This document shows, one piece after another, positions 1-8,429 of a stretch of DNA of 64,000 nt (position 1 is its first letter; the number at the start of each line of letters is the position of its first letter). The translations under genes and the position numbers were made by a program. Under the pieces are notes generated by a model that was given only the letters and a program-made list of their open reading frames with translations, was not told the origin of the DNA and ran no database searches. This DNA is from Luteibacter rhizovicinus (lineage in GTDB: Bacteria; Pseudomonadota; Gammaproteobacteria; Xanthomonadales; Rhodanobacteraceae), in the NCBI RefSeq assembly GCF_004342265.1, contig NZ_SMCS01000003.1, positions 1 to 64,000 on the forward strand. Reading direction: 5' to 3'.

Positions 1-186
1 GCGATGGGGTCGCCGCGAGCGATCGGCCAGGGGCTCGTGCGCCTGATCGCGGCCTAGCCATTTGTAAGCGGTGGTTCGGCTGACGCCGAACCGGCAGGAC
101 AGCTCAGCGATCGACTGACCGGGCTGCTTGGCCGCCGCCACAAGCTCAGTACGAAGTGACATGGATGAGGTTTCCTTCCAGGGCAT
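1..186 (-). CDS. IS481-family transposase, N-terminal part only
   Basis: This is the amino end of a transposase and reads off the left window edge. The start at 186 gives MPWKETSS, an opening typical of IS481 transposases. It is followed by a helix-turn-helix (SIAELSCRFGVSRTTAYKWL, roughly residues 25-44) and the ADRSRRPH motif that often links the HTH to the catalytic core. A GAGG-like ribosome site (CGAGGC) lies about 8 bases upstream. A second in-frame ATG at 162 is possible. The DDE catalytic core lies outside the window, so intactness is unknown. Confidence 0.8.
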   Translation of the reverse strand, partial: MPWKETSSMSLRTELVAAAKQPGQSIAELSCRFGVSRTTAYKWLGRDQAHEPLADRSRRPHR

Positions 187-273
187 GGGCTGGGCCTCGG
201 ACCGCCACAACTTGGCGGTCGAGGTGTAAACCATGTCCTGGCACATCTGTTAACCATGTCTCCGGTCCATACA
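1..273 (-). mobile_element. End of an IS481-family insertion sequence (truncated by window)
   Basis: The first 273 bases look like the left end, relative to its transposase, of an insertion sequence that continues off the window. The 5' part of an IS481-type transposase lies on the minus strand. The presumed outer end reads TGTATGGACCGGAGACATGG on the minus strand, starting at 273, and begins with the TGT common in this family. A second imperfect copy of the AACCATGTC core lies about 25 bases further in (near 229-241). The other end, the target duplication and most of the transposase are not visible, so activity cannot be judged. Confidence 0.75.
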
Positions 274-312
274 CGCCCGCCGGAATGACGATGAGGGAAT
301 AGACGGAATCGC

Positions 313-1098
313 TCAAATCACCGAAGTCTTCGCCCCATCCATCGGAATCACCGCACCCGTCACATAACTGGCCAGATCGCCGGCAAGAAACACGGCAACG
401 TTCGCGACCTCGTCCGGCTCCGCCATACGCCCCATCGGGATCTCCGCAACCTGCTCGGCCAAAAGCTCCTCACGCCCACGCCCCGAAGCACGCATCGCCG
501 CCGAGATGCCCTCTTCCACCCGATCGGTACGAGTCATGCCGGGATTGATGACGTTCACCCGCAATCCCTTGTCGGCGTACGCACGGGCATAACCCACCGA
601 GGCGAGCATCAACGCGGCGTTCGCTCCGCCGCCCGCGATATGTATCGGATTGGCCTGCTTTCCGCCCTGGCCGACGATGTTGACGATACTGCCGTGCCCA
701 CGCGCCGCCATGCGTTTGATCAGTGGCGCGAGCACATTGAGATAAGTAAAGTACTTGGCGTCCAGCGCACCCTGAAACGCTTCGTGCCCCAGCTCGTCCA
801 GGGGGAAACGTCGCGCGGCTCCCGCGGAGTTCACCAGGACGTCGAGCGGCGCGCCGCTCTCCTCCAGCGAAGCGATCAGTGCCGCGGCGGCCTTGCTGTC
901 GCGCAGGTCCACGGCATGAATATCCATATCGAACCCGGCGCGGCGCAGATCCTCCCTGGCCGCGTGCAGGTTGTCGATGCTCAGGGAAACACCCACGACG
1001 CTGGCGCCTTCGGCCGCGAATGCCCTGGCACAGGCCAGGCCGATGCCCTTGCTGGCCCCGGTAACCAGCACCCGCCTGCCCTTAAGACCCGATTCCAT
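313..1098 (-). CDS. SDR-family oxidoreductase with atypical active site
   Basis: A 261-residue short-chain dehydrogenase/reductase, normal length for the family. The nucleotide-binding motif TGASKGIG sits at residues 13-20, and the NAG motif reads NSAG. The RVNVINPGMT segment and the C-terminal YVTGAVIPMDG are typical of FabG-like members. The usual Ser...YxxxK catalytic set is missing: where YxASKAAL is expected the protein has HIAGGGANAAL, and the expected serine region reads IVNIVGQGG. Cofactor binding is therefore likely, but classical SDR chemistry is doubtful; a related group with a GGAANAAL motif exists in proteobacteria (from memory). The start at 1098 is preferred over upstream in-frame starts because the fold begins there and a GAGG lies just upstream. 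It is transcribed toward the IS end, away from the YtrA operon. Confidence 0.85.
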   Translation of the reverse strand: MESGLKGRRVLVTGASKGIGLACARAFAAEGASVVGVSLSIDNLHAAREDLRRAGFDMDIHAVDLRDSKAAAALIASLEESGAPLDVLVNSAGAARRFPLDELGHEAFQGALDAKYFTYLNVLAPLIKRMAARGHGSIVNIVGQGGKQANPIHIAGGGANAALMLASVGYARAYADKGLRVNVINPGMTRTDRVEEGISAAMRASGRGREELLAEQVAEIPMGRMAEPDEVANVAVFLAGDLASYVTGAVIPMDGAKTSVI

Positions 1099-1240
1099 GA
1101 CTCGCCTCGTCGACCGAATAAAGCCCCGATGATGCCCCAAACGTCGCGTATCAACGTTCTGGCGTACTAGCGCATCACACCAGTGACCGCGGCGACCACC
1201 CCGTAGGCCATTAGTCATATGGAATTTCACGAAATTCTTG

Positions 1241-1268
1241 TTGACGACTCAAATTATGGTGTTATAGT
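1241..1268 (+). promoter_or_regulatory. Sigma-70-type promoter of the YtrA-type operon
   Basis: TTGACG at 1241-1246 and TATAGT at 1263-1268 are separated by 16 bases, close to the sigma-70 consensus. The first small gene of the operon starts 43 bases after the -10 box. The -10 lies inside the palindrome at 1258-1281, so a bound repressor would block the polymerase. Confidence 0.7.
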
Positions 1269-1281
1269 TCACTACAACACC
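1258..1281 (+). promoter_or_regulatory. 24-bp palindromic operator, probable YtrA/GntR site
   Basis: The sequence is an almost perfect 24-bp inverted repeat. Outer arms GGTGTT and AACACC are exact, inner arms TAGT and ACTA are exact, and four positions (two symmetric mismatch pairs) break the symmetry. GGTG and CACC are spaced by 16 bases, which fits the GGTG-N16-CACC arrangement I recall for YtrA regulators of Xanthomonas. It overlaps the -10 box, and the operon encodes a YtrA-type GntR regulator three genes downstream, so autorepression is the natural reading. Binding is inferred. Confidence 0.7.
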
Positions 1282-1310
1282 GGTCACCCAGACCACTACT
1301 GGAGAACAAC

Positions 1311-1493
1311 ATGAAAAGCCCGAACTACATCGCCCTGGCAGCCTCCTTCGTTCTCGCCGCCGCCTCGATCGCCGTTTTCCACGAAAGCAGCACGACCGCC
1401 GCCCCGCTGACCGAAATCAACGGCACGCACGTCACCGACATGGCACCGATCGTCGTCTACGCCGACACCGGCGCGAACGTCGCCTCCCTCTAA
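1311..1493 (+). CDS. Small membrane-anchored protein, first gene of YtrA-type operon
   Basis: A 60-residue protein of unknown function. It has a basic N-terminus (MKSPN), one hydrophobic segment at about residues 6-25 that could be a signal peptide or membrane anchor, and a short outer tail with the motif INGTHVTDMAPIVV. The next gene encodes a longer relative sharing the MKxPNxIAxxAS start and the ING-x-x-V-x-D-x-AP-x-x-V motif, so the two look like tandem duplicates. A GGAG ribosome site lies 8 bases before the ATG, and the gene directly follows the operator-promoter. Co-transcription with the GntR regulator and ABC transporter suggests an envelope-stress or antibiotic-response role, but nothing in the sequence gives an activity. 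Confidence 0.75.
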   Translation: MKSPNYIALAASFVLAAASIAVFHESSTTAAPLTEINGTHVTDMAPIVVYADTGANVASL

Positions 1494-1531
1494 CCGCACC
1501 ACCCGCTTAAAACCGTCATCGGAGTTTCCCC

Positions 1532-1867
1532 ATGAAAGCGCCGAACCTGATAGCCGTCACCGCCTCCCTGCTGATCGCCGGAGCCAGCGTGTTCGTCTTG
1601 CGCTCCTTCGATGACCGCATTTCCACACTCGCCGCCGCGCCCGCCATGATCAACGGCGTACGCGTCATCGACCTGGCCCCCGTCACGGTCCGCCCCACCG
1701 CCGCAGATGTGCGCGAGGCGACCCGGACGAGCGAGGCAACACTGGATAACGCGGCAGCGGCTATCCGGCGCAACGCCGAGGAGCGCGCGATGGCGCTTCT
1801 CGGTTCGCAGCTGGCCATGCCCTACTATTCGTTTGGCAATGTTTTGAGCCGTACGGCCAAGGATTAA
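1532..1867 (+). CDS. Small exported/membrane-anchored protein, paralogue of preceding gene
   Basis: A 111-residue protein of unknown function. It begins MKAPNLIAVTAS, has one hydrophobic segment (about residues 5-25), then INGVRVIDLAPVTVRPT, the same motif as in the preceding 60-residue protein. The rest is a polar, probably helical Ala/Arg/Glu-rich stretch and a C-terminal MPYYSFGNVLSRT. The gap to the previous gene is 38 bases and to the regulator gene 4 bases, so it belongs to the operon. A GGAG site lies upstream. It may sit on the periplasmic face and sense or assist the ABC transporter; this is inference from context only. Confidence 0.75.
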   Translation: MKAPNLIAVTASLLIAGASVFVLRSFDDRISTLAAAPAMINGVRVIDLAPVTVRPTAADVREATRTSEATLDNAAAAIRRNAEERAMALLGSQLAMPYYSFGNVLSRTAKD

Positions 1868-1871
1868 CTAC

Positions 1872-2246
1872 ATGTCCATTACCTGGAACGACAGCGTCCC
1901 GATCTACCGTCAACTACGCGAGCGCGTAGTCGCGATGATCCTGGACGGCGCCTTGAGCGAGGGCGACCCGCTGCCGTCGGTACGTCAGGTCGCGGGGGAT
2001 TTTCAGATCAACCCGTTGACCGTTTCCAAGGCGTATCAGGAGCTGGTGGACGAACAACTGGTTGAAAAACGGAGGGGATTGGGCATGTTCGTCATCGATG
2101 GAGCGCGCGAAGCGCTGCTTAAGTCCGAAAGGGAGCGCTTCCTGCGCGAAGAGTGGCCGGCTCTGTTCGCCCGCCTGCAACGCATGGGCCTGGATCTGAA
2201 AACCCTGATGCGCGAGGCCTCGGGCTCCGCGGAGGATCAGTCATGA
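1872..2246 (+). CDS. YtrA-type GntR transcriptional regulator
   Basis: A 124-residue GntR-family repressor, the short length typical of the YtrA subgroup, which has a winged helix and only a small C-terminal dimerisation helix. The winged-helix DNA-binding domain spans about residues 8-75, with the GntR signature PLPSVRQVAGDFQINPLTVSKAYQ-like helix-turn-helix and VEKRRGLGMFV in the wing. YtrA proteins normally control the ABC-transporter operon in which they lie; here the likely target is the palindrome at 1258-1281. An AAGGA lies about 9 bases upstream of the ATG. The stop overlaps the start of the ATPase gene (ATGA), implying translational coupling. Confidence 0.93.
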   Translation: MSITWNDSVPIYRQLRERVVAMILDGALSEGDPLPSVRQVAGDFQINPLTVSKAYQELVDEQLVEKRRGLGMFVIDGAREALLKSERERFLREEWPALFARLQRMGLDLKTLMREASGSAEDQS

Positions 2247-3100
2247 GCGCGGTCATTACCGCCACCGGCCTCACCAAGCGCTACAAGAATTCCCTGGCGC
2301 TGGATGGCGCCAGCTTCCAGATCGGCGCCGGACGCATCGTCGGCCTGATCGGTCCGAACGGCGCCGGCAAGACGACCGCGCTGAAGGCCATCCTGGGACT
2401 GACCACGTTTACCGGCGAGCTGTCCGTATTGGGACTTGACCCGCGCAAGCAGCGCGACCAGCTGATGGAACAGGTCTGCTTCATCGCCGACGTGGCTGTC
2501 CTGCCGCGCTGGATCAAAGTGAAGGACGCCGTCGACTTCGTAGCCAACGTACATCCGCGCTTTGATCGCGCCAAATGCGAGTCCTTCCTGGCCCGCACGA
2601 AGCTGCAGCCGGACCAGAAGGTCAAGCAGATGTCCAAGGGCATGATCGTGCAGTTGCACCTTGCCCTGGTCATGGCCATCGATGCCCGCCTGCTGATTCT
2701 GGACGAGCCGACGCTGGGCCTGGACATCCTTTATCGCAAGCAGTTCTACCAGAGCCTGCTCGAAGACTATTTCGACGAGAACAAGACGATCGTCGTCACG
2801 ACCCACCAGGTCGAGGAGATCGAACACATCCTCACCGACCTGATGTTCATCCGCGACGGCAAAATCGTTCTGGATACCGACATGGAAGCCCTGGGCGAAC
2901 GGTTTACCGAAGTGCTGGTAGGTGCCGAACGGGCAGCCGCGGCACGGGAACTGAAGCCCCTCGACGAACGCCAGGTATTCGGCAAGAGCATTTTCCTGTT
3001 CGACAACGTGAGTCGCCCGCAGCTGGAAGAGCTGGGTGAAGTGCGACGGCCGTCGATCGGCGACCTCTTCGTCGCCACCATGAAGGGAACCTACGCATGA
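2243..3100 (+). CDS. ABC transporter ATP-binding protein (YtrB-like)
   Basis: A 285-residue ATPase subunit of an exporter-type ABC transporter. It carries Walker A GPNGAGKTT (about residues 37-45), a degenerate signature KQMSKGM in place of LSGGQ, Walker B LLILDEPTLGLD, and the switch histidine in TTHQVEE. The C-terminal about 60 residues are an accessory region. The start at 2243 is set by GGAGG at 2231-2235 and by the ATGA overlap with the regulator gene; a longer upstream frame has no such support. It should pair with the permease encoded next. Substrate is unknown; YtrA-linked transporters respond to cell-wall-active agents in several bacteria, which is only a hint here. Confidence 0.93.
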   Translation: MSAVITATGLTKRYKNSLALDGASFQIGAGRIVGLIGPNGAGKTTALKAILGLTTFTGELSVLGLDPRKQRDQLMEQVCFIADVAVLPRWIKVKDAVDFVANVHPRFDRAKCESFLARTKLQPDQKVKQMSKGMIVQLHLALVMAIDARLLILDEPTLGLDILYRKQFYQSLLEDYFDENKTIVVTTHQVEEIEHILTDLMFIRDGKIVLDTDMEALGERFTEVLVGAERAAAARELKPLDERQVFGKSIFLFDNVSRPQLEELGEVRRPSIGDLFVATMKGTYA

Positions 3101-4056
3101 AAACCTTCTATTGGCTCGTCAAACGCGAGTTCTGGGAGAACCGGGGCGGCTTCTACCGGGCCCCCCTGATCACCGCCATCGTCTTCCTGGTGCTGAACCT
3201 GATGGCCATGGTGGTGGGCGAAGTGATGGGGCGCCGGATGGGCGGCTTCCACTTCACCGGCGAAGTCGACACGCTGAGCCATCTGGACGAACACGGTCTG
3301 GCGGTCGCCGGCGCGGCACTGGATGTCACGCTCTATGGTTTCACCGCGCTTATCCTCGCCGTCACCGCCATCGTCGTCTTCTTCTATTGCCTTGGCGCGC
3401 TGTACGACGACCGTCGCGATCGCAGCGTCCTGTTCTGGAAATCGTTACCCGTCTCCGACACCAGCACCGTGCTGTCCAAGGTAGCCAGTGCCGCTCTCGT
3501 CGCCCCCGTGATCGGTGTGGTGGTCGGTGTCCTTGGTGGCCTGGTCCTGGCCTTGATGGCAACCATCGTCGCAACGCTGCACGGCGTACCGCTCTGGCAA
3601 TTCCTGGTCGAGGCCCATCCGTTCCGTGTCGCCTTCAACCTGATCTGCCTGATCCCGCTGTACGCACTCTGGGCATTGCCGACGATCGGTTGGCTGCTGC
3701 TCTGCTCCGCCTGGGCTCGTAGCAAACCGTTCCTCTGGGCTATCGCTCTCCCGATCGGTGCCGCGGTTGTCGTCCAGTGGTTCGGTCTGATGGGCATCTT
3801 CGAACGGTCCGCCCAGTGGTTCTGGGTCAACGTGCCGGGACGCCTGCTGCTCAGCATCATCCCCGGTGGGTGGGTTCGCTACGCAGATAATCTCGATCAC
3901 CTCGACAAGCAAGACCCGGGTTCGATCCTGAACGCTGTCGGCCTGTCCTACCACTACAGCACGCTGGCTTCGCCGAACGTCTGGGTCGGAGCCATCGCCG
4001 GAGCGCTGATGATCGCCGGCGCCATCTGGTTCCGCCGCTGGCGCGAAGACACCTGA
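3097..4056 (+). CDS. ABC transporter permease of YtrA-type operon
   Basis: A 319-residue integral membrane protein with about six to seven hydrophobic segments, including stretches near residues 20-40, 78-105, 125-155, 180-205, 215-235 and 285-305. It fits ABC-2-type permeases. Its ATG overlaps the stop of the ATPase gene by four bases (ATGA), a strong sign that the products form one complex. A large extracytoplasmic loop (about residues 45-75) contains a His-rich patch around GFHFTGEVDTLSHLDEH. The gene ends the operon, and an intrinsic terminator follows at once. Confidence 0.9.
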   Translation: MKTFYWLVKREFWENRGGFYRAPLITAIVFLVLNLMAMVVGEVMGRRMGGFHFTGEVDTLSHLDEHGLAVAGAALDVTLYGFTALILAVTAIVVFFYCLGALYDDRRDRSVLFWKSLPVSDTSTVLSKVASAALVAPVIGVVVGVLGGLVLALMATIVATLHGVPLWQFLVEAHPFRVAFNLICLIPLYALWALPTIGWLLLCSAWARSKPFLWAIALPIGAAVVVQWFGLMGIFERSAQWFWVNVPGRLLLSIIPGGWVRYADNLDHLDKQDPGSILNAVGLSYHYSTLASPNVWVGAIAGALMIAGAIWFRRWREDT

Positions 4057-4062
4057 TCGAAC

Positions 4063-4090
4063 AAAGACGGCTCCCTCGGGAGCCGTCTTT
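4063..4090 (+). terminator. Rho-independent terminator of YtrA-type operon
   Basis: AAGACGGCTCC, loop CTC, then GGGAGCCGTCTTT: an eleven-base-pair GC-rich stem followed by a short T run, starting 7 bases after the permease stop. It separates the operon from the following lipoprotein gene. Confidence 0.85.
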
Positions 4091-4113
4091 CCATGAGCCG
4101 TGAGGAGATCGAC

Positions 4114-5337
4114 ATGCTCCGTCGCACGCTTACCGTTCTGTTCGGCATACTGGTCGCGGGCTGCGCGACACATCCGGTCGCAACCAGCCATACCCGCCTG
4201 CGCGGCGCCGATCTGGATCGCCGCATCGCGCGACTGATGGAAGCGGCGAACGTGCCCGGCCTTGGCGTGGCGATTATCGAGAACGGCCGCGTCACCAGCG
4301 TAAAAGCGTATGGCAAACGCGATGTCGAAAAGGGTTTGCCGCTACAGACCGATACGATCATGTACGCCGCGTCGCTGACCAAGGCCGCATTCGGCTACGC
4401 CACGATGACGCTGGTCGACGAGGGGCGGCTCGATCCGGACGGCACGATCGACAAAGACCTGCCCAAACCGCTTCCCTCGTATGAAAAATACGCGGATCTT
4501 TCGAACGATCCGCGCTGGAAGTCGCTGACACCGGCCATTCTGCTCAGTCACCGCTCCGGATTCGCGAACTTCCGCTTCTGGCAACCCGGCAAGGATTACG
4601 ATCCGAACGGCAAACTCCAGTTCTACTTCGATCCCGGAACGCGCTTCGCCTATTCGGGCGAAGGCATCAACCTGCTCCAGTTCGTGCTGGAAAACGGCAA
4701 GCACATAGACGTCGATACACTGATGCGCGAACGCCTGTTCGTACGTTTCGACATGCGGCGCACCTCGATGACCTGGCGCGACGCCTTCGCGGCCAACGTG
4801 GCTATCGGTTACGACGAGAACGGCAAGGCACTGGGACACAAACAACGCGGCTCCGTGCGGGCAGCTGGCTCGATGGACACGACCGTCGCCGATTACGCGA
4901 ACCTGCTTGCCGGCATGGTCCGTGGCGAAGGCTTGAGCGATGCGGCGCATAAGCGCTGGTTGACGCCTGCCGTTCGTATCCGGTCGGTGCGGCAATTTCC
5001 GACCATCGGCCTGCCCGACTCCAGTGACAACGACGGGATATCGCTGGGCTACGCGCTGGGCGTGGGAACGTTCACGTCGCCGCAGGGCAAGGCGTTCTTC
5101 AAGGAAGGACACGATGACGGGACTAACAACGTCGCCGTGTGTATCGAGGGCTCTAAGAACTGCGTACTGCTGATGAGCAATAGCTCGAACGGCGAGAAGA
5201 TCTTTGCGTATCTCATCGACGATGTACTCGGGAAGACGTGCTTTCCGTGGTACTGGGACAGTTACATTCCGTACGATCATCCGGAGTGGCGGACGGCGAA
5301 GCCTGTGGTGAATGCGCATCCGGCTTGCACGTTGTAG
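4114..5337 (+). CDS. Lipoprotein serine hydrolase (beta-lactamase/esterase-like)
   Basis: A 407-residue class C beta-lactamase-fold hydrolase (esterase/DD-peptidase-like family). The N-terminus is a lipoprotein signal with lipobox LVAGC and acylated Cys at residue 17, so the protein should be membrane-anchored in the envelope. The nucleophile motif SLTK is at residues 87-90. The second motif reads YSG (in FAYSGEGINLLQ) instead of the usual YxN, and GHDDG near residue 332 stands where HxG/KTG is expected. The ATG at 4114 is chosen over 4093 because GAGGAG lies just upstream and the lipoprotein signal starts there. Substrate cannot be predicted; true beta-lactamase activity is unlikely given the altered motifs. 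It converges with fumC. Confidence 0.85.
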   Translation: MLRRTLTVLFGILVAGCATHPVATSHTRLRGADLDRRIARLMEAANVPGLGVAIIENGRVTSVKAYGKRDVEKGLPLQTDTIMYAASLTKAAFGYATMTLVDEGRLDPDGTIDKDLPKPLPSYEKYADLSNDPRWKSLTPAILLSHRSGFANFRFWQPGKDYDPNGKLQFYFDPGTRFAYSGEGINLLQFVLENGKHIDVDTLMRERLFVRFDMRRTSMTWRDAFAANVAIGYDENGKALGHKQRGSVRAAGSMDTTVADYANLLAGMVRGEGLSDAAHKRWLTPAVRIRSVRQFPTIGLPDSSDNDGISLGYALGVGTFTSPQGKAFFKEGHDDGTNNVAVCIEGSKNCVLLMSNSSNGEKIFAYLIDDVLGKTCFPWYWDSYIPYDHPEWRTAKPVVNAHPACTL

Positions 5338-5374
5338 AGCCTTACCGGACGGAGTCGCGAAAACCGTTCGCATC

Positions 5375-5408
5375 GCACTGGGTTCCTGCCTGCGCAGGAA
5401 CCCAGTGC
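5375..5408. repeat. REP-like palindrome between convergent genes
   Basis: A 34-base near-perfect inverted repeat with arms GCACTGGGTTCCTGC and its complement around a CTGCGCAG-like centre. It lies between the convergent serine hydrolase and fumC genes and may act as a bidirectional terminator or mRNA-stabilising REP element. Confidence 0.7.
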
Positions 5409-5466
5409 GGCGCAATAGATTTCAGCGATACGGCCAGTTCACGCTTTCAGCGCGCAATACCCTCAA

Positions 5467-6864
5467 TCAACCGCCACCGCCGCCACCCCCATGAATCCCA
5501 CCCTTCGTCAACGCCATGGGATCGAGCAACGCAGCCAGCTCACCTTTCGATAGCCCCGTCGTCTCCAGCGCCACATCCAGAATCGGCCGTTTTTCCTTAT
5601 AGGCCTGCTTCGCCGTCGCCGCGCCCTTCTCGTACCCGATCACCGGATTGAGCGCCGTCACCAGGATCGGATTCTTATCCAGCGCCTCGCGGATATGATC
5701 CGTATTCACTTTGAATCCAGCGATCGCCTTATCCGCGAGCAACGTCGTAACGTTGGCCAGGATCTCGATCGACTGAAGCAGGTTGTACGCGATCACCGGC
5801 AGCATCACGTTCAACTGGAAATTGCCCGACTGACCGGCCACGGCGATGGTCGCGTCGTTGCCGATGACCTGCGCGGCGACCATGGCGGCGGCCTCGGGGA
5901 TCACGGGGTTCACCTTGCCAGGCATGATCGACGAACCCGGCTGCAACGCCGGCAGCTCGATCTCGCCCAGCCCAGCCAGCGGACCGGAATTCATCCAGCG
6001 CAGGTCGTTCGAAATTTTCATCACGGCCACGGCCAGTGCACGCAATTGGCCCGATAGCTCGACCGGTGCATCCTGCGCGGCCATGCCTGCGAAATAATTG
6101 TCGGACGATTCGAATTTCACGCCGGTCAGTTTCGAAAGCTCGACGGCCACGGCCGGCCCGAATTTCGGATCGGCGTTGATACCCGTACCGACGGCAGTGC
6201 CGCCCTGTGGCAGGCGGCGCGTACGCTTCAGCGTGTCGACAATGCGTTCCGATGCGGCGGCGATCTGGGCGGACCAGCCGGAAAGCTCCTGGCCAAACGT
6301 GATCGGCATGGCATCCATCAGATGCGTGCGCCCGGTCTTGGCCACCTTCTTCAACTCGCGGGCGCGCTTGTCGATCGTCTTGCCGAGGTGCTTCAGCGCC
6401 GGCAGCAGTTTCTCGTGCGTCGCCAGCGTCGCGCTGACGAGGATCGCGGTGGGAATGACATCGTTGGAACTCTGGCCCGCGTTGACGTGATCGTTCGGAT
6501 GAACTTTCGAACCGGCGAGTGCGGCGAGGTGCGCGATGACCTCATTGGCGTTCATGTTGGAACTGGTCCCCGACCCGGTCTGGAAGACGTCGATGGGGAA
6601 CTGGTTGTCGACCTCGCCCGAGGCCACCCGCTCGGCGGCGGCACGGATGGCCTTCGCCTCGCCTTTTTTCAGCTGCCCGAGCTTCACGTTGGCCTCGGCG
6701 GCGGCCGCCTTGATCAGGCCCAGTGCGCGGATGAACTCGCGAGGCATGGTGAGCCCCGAGACCGGGAAATTGTCGACAGCGCGCTGGGTCTGCGCGCCAT
6801 ACAGGGCGCTGGCAGGCACTTTCAGCTCGCCCATGCTGTCGCGTTCGGTACGGTACTTGGTCAT
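5467..6864 (-). CDS. fumC: Class II fumarate hydratase
   Basis: A 465-residue class II (iron-independent) fumarase of the TCA cycle, interconverting fumarate and malate in the cytoplasm as a homotetramer. The superfamily signature GSSIMPGKVNP is present, along with TGSGTSSNMNANEV and the GRTHLMDAMPI active-site segment. Length is normal. The start at 6864 gives MTKYRTERDSMG, the usual opening. The C-terminus ends in seven consecutive glycines after GGIHG, which is not part of the family fold and comes from a short GCC/ACC tract. purB lies divergently; both enzymes belong to the same fumarase/aspartase superfamily, and both reactions involve fumarate. Confidence 0.97.
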   Translation of the reverse strand: MTKYRTERDSMGELKVPASALYGAQTQRAVDNFPVSGLTMPREFIRALGLIKAAAAEANVKLGQLKKGEAKAIRAAAERVASGEVDNQFPIDVFQTGSGTSSNMNANEVIAHLAALAGSKVHPNDHVNAGQSSNDVIPTAILVSATLATHEKLLPALKHLGKTIDKRARELKKVAKTGRTHLMDAMPITFGQELSGWSAQIAAASERIVDTLKRTRRLPQGGTAVGTGINADPKFGPAVAVELSKLTGVKFESSDNYFAGMAAQDAPVELSGQLRALAVAVMKISNDLRWMNSGPLAGLGEIELPALQPGSSIMPGKVNPVIPEAAAMVAAQVIGNDATIAVAGQSGNFQLNVMLPVIAYNLLQSIEILANVTTLLADKAIAGFKVNTDHIREALDKNPILVTALNPVIGYEKGAATAKQAYKEKRPILDVALETTGLSKGELAALLDPMALTKGGIHGGGGGGG

Positions 6865-6905
6865 GCGGGGACACTCCGTGCACACGTGGGGTAGACCCGT
6901 ATTAG

Positions 6906-8375
<1,470 letters not shown>

Positions 8376-8390
8376 ACGGCATGGCCTGCA

Positions 8391-8428
8391 CGTTACAACG
8401 GCGAGGAATATTCCTCGCCGTTGTAACG
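8391..8428. terminator. Perfect 38-bp palindrome between convergent purB and DUF6496 gene
   Basis: The half-site CGTTACAACGGCGAGGAAT is followed directly by its exact complement, giving a 19-base-pair stem with no unpaired loop in the DNA. It lies 15 bases after the purB stop and ends one base before the stop of the convergent gene. It probably works as a bidirectional terminator, although no long T run follows. The perfect symmetry without a loop is unusual for a simple terminator. Confidence 0.7.
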
Positions 8429-8429
8429 G

